Source: Hypericum androsaemum
Lineage: Eukaryota > Streptophyta > Magnoliopsida > Malpighiales > Hypericaceae
Reading direction: 5' to 3'
Assembly (NCBI GenBank): GCA_963995505.1
Contig: OZ023198.1
Location: 9,477,141-9,541,140 of the forward strand
DNA length: 64,000 nucleotides
The notes below the pieces were generated by a model. It searched no databases. It saw only the letters and a program-made list of their open reading frames with translations, and was not told the origin of the DNA. Below, piece after piece: positions 1 to 10,333 of this stretch (positions are counted from its first letter, which is position 1; each line of letters begins with the position of its first letter). The translations under genes and the position numbers were made by a program.

Positions 1-790
1 ATGGCTTCTTTATAGTTTGGTCGGCCAACTGGAGTAGCATAGAAGTTGCTTTCACCTCACACAAACCAAGTTTCCGGAAAATAGACAAAGGCATCAAGTT
101 AATGCTAGCGCCTAAATCACATAAACATCTGGGAAATTCAACATCACCAATAAAACAAGGAATAGTGAAACTCCCCGGGTCTTGTAACTTTGTCGGAAGA
201 TCCTTTGAGATGAGAGAGCTACATTTAGCTGTGAGGGCTACCGTCTCTCCATCGTCCCACTTCCTTTTCTTGAGTTCCTTCAAAAACTTGGTGTAGTGGG
301 GAACTTGGTCCAACATCTCCAGAAAAGAGACACTAATTTGGACATTTTTCATTTTCTCCATGAACCGAAGAAATTTCTCGTCCATCCCATTCTTCCTCTT
401 AACCCTTTGAGGATAGGGTAGAGAGGGGGTCTTTGGTGGTGGTGGCACATACACTTCTTCTTCATCAATCTCAATATGCGGACGTTTCTCTTTCTCCGTC
501 TCTTCTTTGTTTTCTTCATTAATTTCTTCATCATTGGCCTCCACATTGTCTTCCTTGCCCTTTCGATTGATCTCTTGAGAAGATATTTCCTTTCCGCTTC
601 TCAAGGAAATTGCATTCACATTTCCTCGAGGGTTTGCTTCCGTTGAGCTTGGAAGAGAGCCTGACTCTCTATGGGCACTTGCCTTTGCGATTTCCCCAAG
701 TTGCATCTCCATATTGTGCATGGCGGTTGCTTGACCCTTGAGGATTTGTTCTAAATTATTTTGCCTTGCTCCTTGTTGATTTATGGCTGT
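1..790 (-). pseudogene. Athila gag tail and retropepsin
   Basis: Minus-strand translation at the window edge shows a retropepsin-like stretch with the active-site-like motif DLGASINLMPLSIF at about 70-115, preceded by GDVEFPRCLC. This is the usual protease of Athila elements, which carry Leu in the second motif position. The region between it and gag is a charged linker rich in Glu, Lys and Arg with several interrupting stops. The rest of the polyprotein lies outside the window. Confidence 0.7.
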
Positions 791-799
791 CAGAATTTG

Positions 800-2159
800 T
801 CATTGTTGGCTAACCACCCCACCAACTTCTTGCATAAACTTGTCCATCTTCTCAAATTTCTCCTCCATAGCTCCCATTCTATCCCCCAAGAAAGCACGTG
901 GTTGAAAACCCGGAGGTGGCCCTTGATGCGGAATACGCAGAGGAGGTCCTTTATCTGGGAGAATTGCCATATTATCTTCATTGTTCCCTCCTTTCCAAGA
1001 AAAGTTTGGGTGATTTCTCCACCCGGGATTGTAAGTAGAAGAGTACGGGTTGTTTCCCATCCGATTTGCTCCTTGCCCTTGGCCACCAACAAAATTCACT
1101 TGCCCCATGTTGGAGTTCATCATTGCACACTGGTTCATCTCGTGACCAACATTACCACAAACCTCACAAGTTGTTTGCATGGCAACCGTATTGACTTTGT
1201 TCAAGCTTAAATCATTCACCTTTTTCGCCAATAATGCTAATTGAGCTTGAATGGAGGAGGCAACATCGAGATCAATCACTCCTTTTTGCTCCCTGTTGGG
1301 TTGCCTTGTTCTCTCATTTGCCATTAAAATGTTTGTAGCCGCCAACTCCTCCAAGATGTGGTAGGCGTCATCCCTCTCCTTTCTCAAAAAGGATCTGTTA
1401 GAGGCAGCATCAACCGTACCCCTCGTAGATGGTCCAAGACTAAAGTAAAACGTTTGGAGCAAAGACTCCTCCGTCAAGTTATGGTGTGGGCAACCCCTTT
1501 GCAATCCCTTGAATCTCTCCCAAGCTTCACTCAAAGATTCATTCTCAAATTGTTGAAAGTTGTTAATCTCCTTCACGAGTCTATTTGTCTTTGAGAAGGG
1601 AAAATACTTGTCAAGGAAGGCGTTAGCTAACTCCTCCCATGTGGTTATTGATGTCCCGACCAATTGCTTGTACCAAAGCTTAGCCTTGTCCTTCAAAGTA
1701 AATGGAAACAACCTAAGCTTCACGGCATCTTCGGAAGCTCCATTATACTTGAAAGGAAGTATCGGCTATCTCCATGAAGTTAGCAATATGATCGTTGGGG
1801 TCTTCACTTGGTAATCCATAGAATTGGACCGAAGCTTGAAGCATGTGAATCACGGCTGGCTTAATCTCGAAGTTATTAGCCTCTATAGTAGGCCTTTGAA
1901 CTCCAGACATTGCCCCCCTTAAGGTAGGCCTACCATAATCCATGAGAGTCCTTCGTGGAGCTCCATCTCCTTGCGCATCTTCTTGCACTTCTCCTTGCGC
2001 CTCATCCCTTTGGTGAGCGTGTTGGCTCATCCTTGCTTGAATTCTTCTTTCTTGTCGCAATGTCATTTCTAAATATCCAATGTCCACTTCGATTTCCACA
2101 GGCAAATTGTTGGTGGAGCGAGTTAAGGGCATGCGACAATCTAATACCTTGCAAGACAA
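800..2159 (-). pseudogene. Athila gag (capsid/nucleocapsid), frameshifted
   Basis: Two consecutive minus-strand reading blocks (2159-1743, then 1723-800) together look like one gag. The first carries an acidic, Gln-rich N-terminus and the start of the capsid (FYGLPSEDPNDHIANFMEIA). The second continues with RLFPFTLKDKAKLWYKQL and a CX2CX4HX4C zinc knuckle at 1127-1168 (Cys-Glu-Val-Cys ... His ... Cys), followed by the NPYSSTYNPGWRNHPNFSW motif typical of Athila. The break near 1725-1743 is a frameshift, so no full-length gag can be made as the sequence stands. The role would be packaging of element RNA. Confidence 0.85.
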
Positions 2160-2243
2160 GCAACAAATGCACTAAGTAACCGAGTAAACAAAACAAATAT
2201 CCTAATCCAAGTTCGTAAGCCAAATTAAGCGTCTATCACTAAG

Positions 2244-2261
2244 TCCCCGGCAACGGCGCCA
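2244..2261 (-). other. Primer-binding site, tRNA-Asp type
   Basis: On the minus strand this 18-mer reads TGGCGCCGTTGCCGGGGA, the primer site normal for Athila elements (matching the 3' end of plant tRNA-Asp, from knowledge of the family). It lies 2 bases from the proposed LTR terminus TGAAAGG at 2264, which fixes the LTR/internal boundary. Confidence 0.85.
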
Positions 2262-2263
2262 AT

Positions 2264-3714
2264 TGAAAGGAAGGATTTTCACCCCCCCCCCCCCCTTGCA
2301 ATAAAGAGTAAGTAAGGGAATGTCGTCCCACAAGGACTAAGTTCTAGGCCGCAAACTCGACTTCACCACTAGTCTAGGACTAAACGAGAAGGTTTTGACA
2401 AGTCTAAACACAATCTATTAGTCGAAATAACACTACTACTAAATAAGATGATTTTACAAATAAAATAAGAGTGGGCAAGGTACCAATGATAAACTAAATG
2501 ACCAAATAATTCAAGGGGTTTACTAAGTTCGTGTTATGATCCGAGTGTTTCTAAGGCAACTAATCTACGCTCTCGCCATAAATTAGTCTAAAATGATCAT
2601 TTACTAGGCTTAGATGAACTAAATGCGCCTTCGCCACAAAATAGCCACCTAACCTAACTAACAACCAAATATAATCTCCACTCCAAGGGCAACCAATCAC
2701 CTAATGAGATCTCTCATCAAGAGACAACTAGTCAACTAGTCCAAAGGTCCATTAATCCTAACCCCTCTCGGCGATTAGCATTAAACAACTCATAGTCAAG
2801 GTGATCAACCACAACTAAGCTTTAAGCTCCAAAACTAGAACATAATCCTAAGCATTTAAACCCCCTAAACCATAGGGTAAATAGATGTCAAGGCACCCAA
2901 CCCACTACTCAACTACTCACACATATCCAAGAAATAGCTCAACATATTCATTAAACTATGCAAGCAAAACATGAACCAAAAGAGGGAGTAAGAGAAAGCT
3001 CAAGATGATCTTCAAAGCTTCCTCAATATCCTCCTTCCTTCTTCCTTCAAGTTTTCTTACAAAAATCCTTTCCAAGGTTTTTGTTAGTGGAGAGTTGTTA
3101 CCAAAATATCTAAAAATCCTTCAAAAATATCTAATCTCTCTAAAATATCTAAGCAAAGGCTTATATACAAGATTTATCCCCCCAAAATGTCTCAGCCACG
3201 AAATTAGAATTAAAGCCCAAAATGGGCCCAAAACAAGTCTTCAAATTCGGCCCACTTGTGATGAAATCTTGACAGAATTGGACTACGACATTGAATCCAG
3301 CGTTCTCCCCTCTTAGACTCCGAATTTGAAGAAGACCATTAGAAACAAAGTTGTAGCCCCGGATGTCTTCTTTCCAGAACCATCTCACTCGTCTCCATCG
3401 GACTTCGGATGAGAAAGTTATTAGCATTGGAGTCGCAAGAGGTCCACCTCGCCCACGTCTTCGAGGTCTCGATTAAGCGTCCTTCCTCCCGGCAAATCAA
3501 ATCGCATACGATGACCCAAGGTGACTTCACTTCCTCCACTTCACCTCACCAAATCTCCTAGCATGAAGAAAACACAACAAAAACATAAGACTATACTAAA
3601 AACAAACAATGCACGATAAATGACATTACGACAACGAAGAACAAACAAAAGCAATAGAAACAACGGTAAATCTACTCTAAAATAAACACAAAAGATGAGT
3701 GTTTCCACACTCAT
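2264..3714 (-). repeat. Athila 5' LTR
   Basis: About 1.45 kb between the primer site and the resumption of copia coding sequence, which is within the usual Athila LTR length. On the plus strand it starts TGAAAGG and ends in CA. It contains a 14-base C run at 2282-2295 and no coding capacity. The outer end is a small hairpin (GATGAGTG...CACTCATC at 3694-3715), so the last 2-3 bases are ambiguous. Confidence 0.75.
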
Positions 3715-3716
3715 CA

Positions 3717-6110
3717 TGGTTTCAGATACTTCATCACTTTTATTGATGACCTCTCTAGGTATGGATACGTGTATCTTATGAAACACAAATCCGAGGCCTT
3801 TGATAAGTTTAAAGAGTATAAAGCAGAAGTAGAGAAATAACTTGGGAAGAGTATCAAGACTCTTCGATCAGATCGATGAGGTGCATACCTTAGCCATGAA
3901 TTCCTAGATTATTTAAAGTTACATGGGGTCTAATCACATTGGACACCTCCGGGAACACCACAAATGAATGGTGTGTCCGAAAGGAGGAACCAAACCCTGT
4001 TAGACATGGTAAGGTCCATGATGAGTTTCTCATCTCTTCCAACATTTCTTTCGGGTTACGCACTTCAAACCTCAATCTATATTCTGAATAGGATCCAATA
4101 TAAATCAGTTGAAAGTACACCATACGAGTTATGGTGTGGAAAGAAGCCATCATTCTCATATATCAAGACGTGGGGTTGCCATGCGTATGTGAAGAAGATG
4201 CTTACTGATAAGTTGGAATCCAAAGGTAAAAAAGGTTACTTTGTGGGATATCCTAAGGAAACAAAAGGATATTATTTCTATCTTCCTGAGAAATAAAAGG
4301 TTATTGTTTCTAGACAGATGACGTTCCTTGAAAATGACTATATCTTTAAAGGATAAGGTCGTAAAAAGGATAGAGCTTGAAGAAATTCAAGAACTACAAG
4401 GTGATGCTGAGGCTGAGGACTTGCCGGATAACCACGACAAGGAATCAGTGGGAGCATTCAGTAATTCTCATGGTGGGAGTCTTTCACTAGGTGATAGTCT
4501 TCCAGCCAGTGGGAGCGTAGCTGGGGATAACTCGCATACGCAAGATACCCCAATTAGACTGAATGAGAATAATTTGGACATTGTTTAATCTTCTACTCAG
4601 GAAACGCGCGAAAGCATTGCTCCTGAGAATTCTCCTAGCATTGATCAGATCATTGCAGAAGAACCTCTTCACATCAGAATGAACAATCTGCACAAACGCA
4701 ACTCCGTAAGTCTACTAGGATTCGTCGTCCACCCGTCAAGTTTACTTTCCTCATGGAGGAACATGACGATGTGAAAATTCCGGACAAGGATGAACCTCAG
4801 ACTTATACTGAAGCGATGTCAGACATCAATTCAGGGAAGTGGCTAGAAGCCATGAAATCTGAGATGGACTCGATGTATACAAATCAAGTCTGAGACTTAG
4901 TAGAATTGCCTGAAAGGGTTAGATCTATCGGCTGTAAATGGGTTTTCAAGAAAAAGACCGATGCATATGGCAAAGTACAAACCTACAAGGCTCGGTTGGT
5001 GGCAAAGGGTTATAAGCAACGCGAAGGCATTGATTATGGCGAGACCTTTTCACCAGTTGCAAAGATCAAGTCCATTCGGATTTTACTTGCTATAGCTGCA
5101 TACTATGATTATGACATCTGGCAGATGGATGTCAAAATGGCTTTCCTTAATGGAAATCTCGAGGAGCGTGTATTTATGACACAGCCAGAAAATTTTGTAT
5201 CCAAGTCAAATTCACAATTAGTGTGCAAGCTACAAAGGTCCATTTATGGATTAAAGCAAACTTCTAGGAGTTAGAATATCCGTTTTGACGAAGCTATCAA
5301 ATCGTTTGACTTCGTTAAAAATGCAGAAGATCTATGTGTTTGTCAGAAATGCCAAGGGGATAAGACTGTTCTCATTATCATATATATATGTTGATGACAT
5401 ATTGATTCTGGGAAATAGTATCCCGCTAATGCAATCTATGAAGGATTGGCTGTCCAAGACCTTTATGATGAAAGACTTGGGTGAAGCCTACTATATCTTT
5501 GGAATAGAGATTTATAGAGATAAATCTAAAAGAATGTTGGGGCTATCACAATCCACATGCATAGACAAGGTACTAAATCATTTTAAAATGGAGGACTCTA
5601 AGAGAGGTTACCTGCCAGCGAATTATGGGATTAAGCTGTCAAAGAAGGTAATTCCTTCTGAAGAAGCAGAAATCGAGTACATGGAAGGTATCCCATACGC
5701 AACTACAATTGGATCAATCATGTACACCATGACTTGCACTAGACCCGATGTGGCCTATGCTGTTAGTATCACTGGTAGATACTAGAAAAACCTAGGTGAA
5801 CGTCACTGGGTTGCTGTTAAGAATATTCTAAAGTATCTTAGATGAACTAAAGAATATTTCTTAGTCTATGATGGGTAGCCAGAACTTGTGGTAACTGGGT
5901 TTACCGACCATGACTGATTGTGATAACTTCCAAGTCACAATCGATGTATAGCTTCATACTCAATGGCAGAATATTGAGCTGGGATAGTTCCAAGCGAGAC
6001 ACGACCGCAGATTCAACAACCGAAATAAAATTAGAACAAATTTCTACAGAGGATAACCTAGCTGATCCTTTCACCAAACTAGACACTTTGAGAGTCTAGG
6101 TGTTAGACAT
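3717..6110 (+). pseudogene. Copia pol (integrase-RT-RNase H), decayed
   Basis: Integrase core begins at the Athila junction ([20 protein letters not shown]) and continues through [20 protein letters not shown] and [19 protein letters not shown] to about 4300. Reverse transcriptase runs about 4800-5790 and shows GCKWVFKKK, YKARLVAKGYKQ, QMDVKMAFLNG and the catalytic YVDD near 5389-5400. RNase H is partly deleted (about 5790-6080) and ends with NLADPFTK. Premature stops occur at 3838-3840, 3877-3879, 3931-3933, 4294-4296, 4891-4893, 5272-5274 and others, with frame changes. It would have encoded the replication and integration enzymes of the element. Confidence 0.9.
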
Positions 6111-6130
6111 ATGGGTGATTGGCTCTAGGC

Positions 6131-6142
6131 CAAGTGGGAGAT
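6131..6142 (+). other. Copia polypurine tract
   Basis: The purine-rich string CAAGTGGGAGAT directly precedes the LTR start TGTTGG at 6143, the usual plus-strand priming site of copia elements. Confidence 0.7.
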
Positions 6143-7683
6143 TGTTGGTATATATGTCCTAGAGACAATCAATATAAGGACATTATACTTGATCACATTT
6201 AGTTATATTATTAATGTGCATTAATAATATTCGGTATTACATAAATAAATATAATGTTTGATTGTTTGCATATATTTATGTTTATGTTCCCATGAACTAG
6301 TGTTGTCATTGAGAATGTGAGATCTCAGATGACTATGCACGTAGTTCTTAAATAGCCACAATCAATGATCATCGAGAATGGGATACCGATGATGCGATTG
6401 AGATTGGTGTGCGATCTGCATCATATCTTTAGAGGATGTAGTGGTTCTCACAACTATGAGATACTAGGTATTTCATGATGGATGCACAGATACTTTGGAG
6501 AGTATTGGCATACCCAACCGAGAAACTGTTTGGTGTATTCTATTTACGTATCTACGGAAGTATCGGTTTGTGGAGTAGTGTAATAGTCCTCCGACTTGAG
6601 GTCAATACACACGACATGTACGGAGTGATGGACTTTGACCATGACCAACGCTTATACTCCTGACGGGGCAGATACAGCATGTGTTAGGTACATCACGAAG
6701 TGCATGTGCGTGGTAGTTGAGCCAAGAATAGGATTCATTCCTCAAATAGACTTGGAGAGAATACTTGTCTTCTCATAACTAATTAGATCGTTAGTCATTG
6801 GCCAATGCACGTCACTTTTAGAATGGTGTCTAAAAGTGACAATATGATCAATTAGTATAATGAGATAATATGATTAAGTTATTTGAATAGATACTTAATC
6901 ATGTTTTAGACTTAATCGAGTATTCGCGAATGAAAGGACCGTACCACTATGAGCTTCACATTACAGGTAGTTGCAGTATCCTCGCAACGTATCTCATATG
7001 TTGAGATTGTCTGGTCTATTGTCTAGGGTTCGACTAAGACTATTAGTTCGACTAATCGCTTGGCATGTGAGGGCCTATGGGTCACACAACAAGTAGTATT
7101 AGTTTACGAATTGAAGTTGATTAGATTAAATATTGATTTGATCAAGAATATTTAATCTATGGAGAAATATTATAATTCTATTAGATAGAATTATAATTAT
7201 TTAATTAATATGTAGTAAAATTAATTAAGCATTGGACTATTTGATTGGATCAAGTAAATAATTAAATGGGCTTCTAGGCCCAAATTAATTATTTGAGCAA
7301 CCAAGGGCATATTGCCTTGGTGCCCACGCAAGAAGAACTCCTACATTAGGAGTTGCTTTGGCCATTAGTTTTCTATATAAATAAAGGTACTGCCTAGACT
7401 TAAGGGAACGACTTAATTTGACCTAGACATACAATATTTCTTTAGCGATCTTTGGCAAAGAATTCTCCTAGCAAATTATCGAAGATATCAACTGTCAAGA
7501 GTTCGTTGACGAGGACTACGTGAATACCATAGTTGAGGATTCGATCTACAACGTACTGTAAGAATTCTCTAACTATGTTGTTATCTTGATTTTATGTTAT
7601 ATAGCCATGATCAGATTCGGTATTGGTGAAAATTTTAACTTCCGCTGCTGCAAACCTAAGATTCGTGTTTATAAATTCCAACA
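6143..7683 (+). repeat. Copia 3' LTR
   Basis: Bounded by the inverted termini TGTTGG (6143-6148) and CCAACA (7678-7683), with the polypurine tract on its left. A TATA-like CTATATAAATAAAG at about 7373 is the probable LTR promoter. The length of 1541 bp is long for copia but acceptable. No coding sequence was seen in it. Confidence 0.75.
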
Positions 7684-7850
7684 GGGGCCATATGGAGGCG
7701 GATATTTTATTCGGTAGATGCCGGTGGCAATTAGCTGAAGGCAAATAAACTAATGCACTAGACTCTAAATTCATGCAAGTTAAAAATACCGAGGGCGTAT
7801 TGTTAAATTGACATTAGAAACTAACATGGTACTACAGTAATTTTTCCAAA
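7684..7850. repeat. Third copy of the duplicated upstream block
   Basis: Starts GGGGCCATATGGAGGCGG and contains GGCAATTAGCTGAAGGC, CTAATGCAC and later AAAATACCGAGGGCGTAT. The first three motifs recur upstream of gene copy 1 (10153-10216), and all recur upstream of copy 2 (16859 and 18653-18695; 19977 onward). No gene follows this block, so it is a gene-less partial copy of the duplication unit, cut on its left by the copia insertion. Confidence 0.65.
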
Positions 7851-8112
7851 ACATTTTTATTAGTACCAGATTAAACCCCACCTAGTTGCTGGCTGAGTTT
7901 TCTATCGAATGCAAGACTCGTTGCTTTTTACCGAAGATCGATCTTGTCTCTCCTCGATATTTTATAACATGGATTTTTCTCAAATTTTTATTTTTAATAA
8001 ATCTATTCTAAAAAACTAAAGATCCGGATTAAGTGGATGTTTCCTTTTTGTTTTTAGAAGGATGTTGCCTGATTCTTCTGCCCCTATTGCCATCCAGACC
8101 AATACTCAACAA

Positions 8113-9076
8113 GAATTTTTTTTAAAATATGCAGAAAATATAGATATATTTTCTAAATAGACAAAAACTTAATATATACAAAAAATAGGCAAAAATTTAT
8201 TAAGATATTAAAAAAATAAAGAAAATAACCCAAGAGTAGATGGACTCCTTGTCTTTAGAGGACACATCAATTTAATTAAAAAATATTATAATAGAGGCGA
8301 CCTACATTATTTGTATTAATTAATATAATATATAAAACGATATAGTATTATGTCGACTCTTTGCTTATTAATTTCGGTATATATAAGACGTGGAGTTGAC
8401 CTATTTAATAATTTTTTGTTTGTTCATTAGTTTTTTTGTTATAAATATTACCATCTCTAGTATGAAATAATACCGATAATACTATGACATCCTGCGAGAT
8501 TGGTATTTTTTGTCTGTGTGGTGCTACAGTCGATATTTATTGTGAATGTGGGGTTCAAGATAATTTTTTTACGAATCCGGCGTCCACGTCAGACTACGAC
8601 TAAATACGACATTTATACGTTATCTTTAAGAAAATAAAACAAATATAATCTAAATTTAAAAATTCTCACATTCGTCTCAAATAACATATAACAACAACAC
8701 AATACTCGATGCCTCCATTCCAAGCCAACATTTCTTGTATGATGGCCCAAACCAAATGCTAAAGCTTTCCAACTATTTAGTCAGGGAGTCGACCTAATAA
8801 GTTAATAAGCAAAGAATCGACCTAATATTAGATTGTCTTATATATTATATTAATTAATACAAATAATATGAGGGAGGCGACCTATTCTTAAATCGCCTCC
8901 ATTATAATATATTTTTTATTAAATTGATGTGTCCTCTAAAGATAAAGAGTGTGACCAGATTGTCTCCTTTATTTTTTTAATTTCTAAATAAATTTTTACC
9001 TATTTTGAAAATATATTAAAATTTTTTCTATTTAAAAAATATATCTATATTTTGTATCTATTTTGAAAAAAATCTC
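8113..9076. mobile_element. Long-TIR (Mutator-like) non-autonomous element
   Basis: Arms of roughly 320 bp are inverted copies (8113-8470 against 8760-9076). The ends read GAATTTTTTTTAAAAT and, on the other strand, GAGATTTTTTTCAAAAT. The insertion is flanked by a perfect TACTCAACAA (8103-8112 and 9077-9086), fitting the 9-bp duplication of Mutator-like elements plus one chance match. No ORF of note. Sub-repeats containing GTCGACT/AGTCGAC lie inside. Confidence 0.8.
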
Positions 9077-9609
9077 TACTCAACAACCTCTTAACCAACC
9101 CCTTCAAAAAAAAACAACCTCTTAACCAATCGAACAAGTCGTCACTTTGTTCTCGATAGTCGATATTTGAACCAAAACTTGGAAACGAAAAGTTCAGGTG
9201 CTGCTGCTAATGGTTTTAATAAACCTAATCCGGAACCGCTTACATTTTTGTTTAGAGTCCTATGTACTATATTGAGTTTAGTTTTGATTAGTGCCTTTTG
9301 ATAAAATATATCAATATATACTAATAAAAGTTGGTCCAAATAATAAGAATAATTTTTTTGTCAAATATTACGAATATAAAAGATATAATAATAATTAGGT
9401 TAGTTATTCCCTAAAATAGGATATGATAATTCTGAATTCTGGATAGTAGATGTTCACTAAAAAGTAAAAAGTACCAATATATATTTTTGGACCATTTTGG
9501 TTTCAGCTAGTCCCTTGTAACACAATGTAATAATTAATATCGTGGGACCAATTTTTCTATGGATGGTCAATTACAAGACACAGGGCAGACGTCAATAGAG
9601 GAGGGTATA

Positions 9610-10130
9610 TCTAATCATTATTTAAATTCGAACGAATTCAATTTAAATTTATTTAAAATCAAATTTATTAAAACTTTGAATCGTATTCATGGATTAAGAA
9701 CTGTCGAATTTGAATCGAATTCAGTTTAATTCTTTAATTTTTTAATTGAACCCGAAAAATTAAATTTAGTACCGTGCAAGTTAGAGGGAGTTGAATCATT
9801 AGTACTATATTGATTTATTAAATCCAAAAATCTTTTTTACGTGGTTTATAAATACAAGAACATGCATTTCTATATATATTTTTCGAAAATAAATATATTA
9901 ATAAATATCACGGTATATACATCCTACTTAGTGTAGTATTTCTCTTACCATAAAATAAATAAAGTTGCGATCGTCGAACTCGTCAAACTTTCCAAAAATT
10001 CTTCAAATTCTGGTAATGAGATTGGAAAAAACTTTTGTAAACCGTGAATTTTAAACCTTACCGAACCATATTCAATTTGTTTCCAAGTAAAACTCGAATT
10101 AATTTTTTGATAAATCAAATCAAATATTTA
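9610..10130. repeat. Dispersed GAATTCGAA-rich repeat
   Basis: AT-rich DNA dense in TTCGAATT and GAATTCGA words, lacking in the equivalent place upstream of copy 2 (16640-16860). Similar stretches occur at 24550-24710, 28085-28245 and 31295-31385. Family unknown; the word composition resembles plant hAT MITEs. Ends not determined. Confidence 0.4.
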
Positions 10131-10140
10131 ACAAAATGAT

Positions 10141-10333
10141 GAGGTCGAGAGGTGGGGCCATATGAAAGGCGGAGATTTGGCAGTTAGCTGAAGGCGGACA
10201 AACCAATGCACTAGAAAGTAGAAAAAAACATTAGGGAACTAATTGATCTCAAAGCCCCCCATAGAATTAGAAACCACACTATACCCGCTGGTCTCACTCT
10301 CTCTCTCTCTAATCCTAATCGGAGAAGAAGACG
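10141..10333 (+). promoter_or_regulatory. Upstream region of gene copy 1
   Basis: Contains the duplicated block (GGGGCCATATGAAAGGCGG ... TAGCTGAAGGCGG ... CCAATGCAC) and then GAAACCACACTATACCC followed by a CT-rich tract at 10290-10310, matching the leader of copy 2. The TATATAATA seen 103 bp upstream of the copy 2 start has no counterpart here, so the promoter strength of the two copies may differ. Confidence 0.5.

Larger units (their letters stand above)
1..3715 (-). mobile_element. Athila-type Ty3/gypsy LTR retrotransposon, 5' part
   Basis: The element reads right to left. Its 5' LTR is at about 2264-3714, the primer site at 2244-2261, a gag region at about 800-2160, and a protease at the window edge. 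Pol and the 3' LTR must lie left of position 1. The gag has the CCHC knuckle and the Asn-Pro-Tyr-Ser / Asn-Pro-Gly-Trp-Arg-Asn-His-Pro-Asn-Phe stretch typical of Athila gag. Immediately right of the LTR the sequence resumes inside a copia integrase, so this element is inserted in that copia copy. The right boundary is uncertain by a few bases because the LTR end is palindromic (TCA repeats at 3711-3717). Confidence 0.85.
3715..7683 (+). mobile_element. Ty1/copia retrotransposon, 3' half with 3' LTR
   Basis: The copia element is cut on its left by the Athila insertion and is otherwise continuous from mid-integrase to its 3' LTR. Domain order is integrase, reverse transcriptase, RNase H, then polypurine tract and LTR, the order that defines copia elements. 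Many in-frame stops and small deletions make it non-functional. Its right end abuts GGGGCCATATGG, which is the start of the duplicated upstream block of the plastid-protein genes, so it is inserted in that duplication. Confidence 0.9.
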
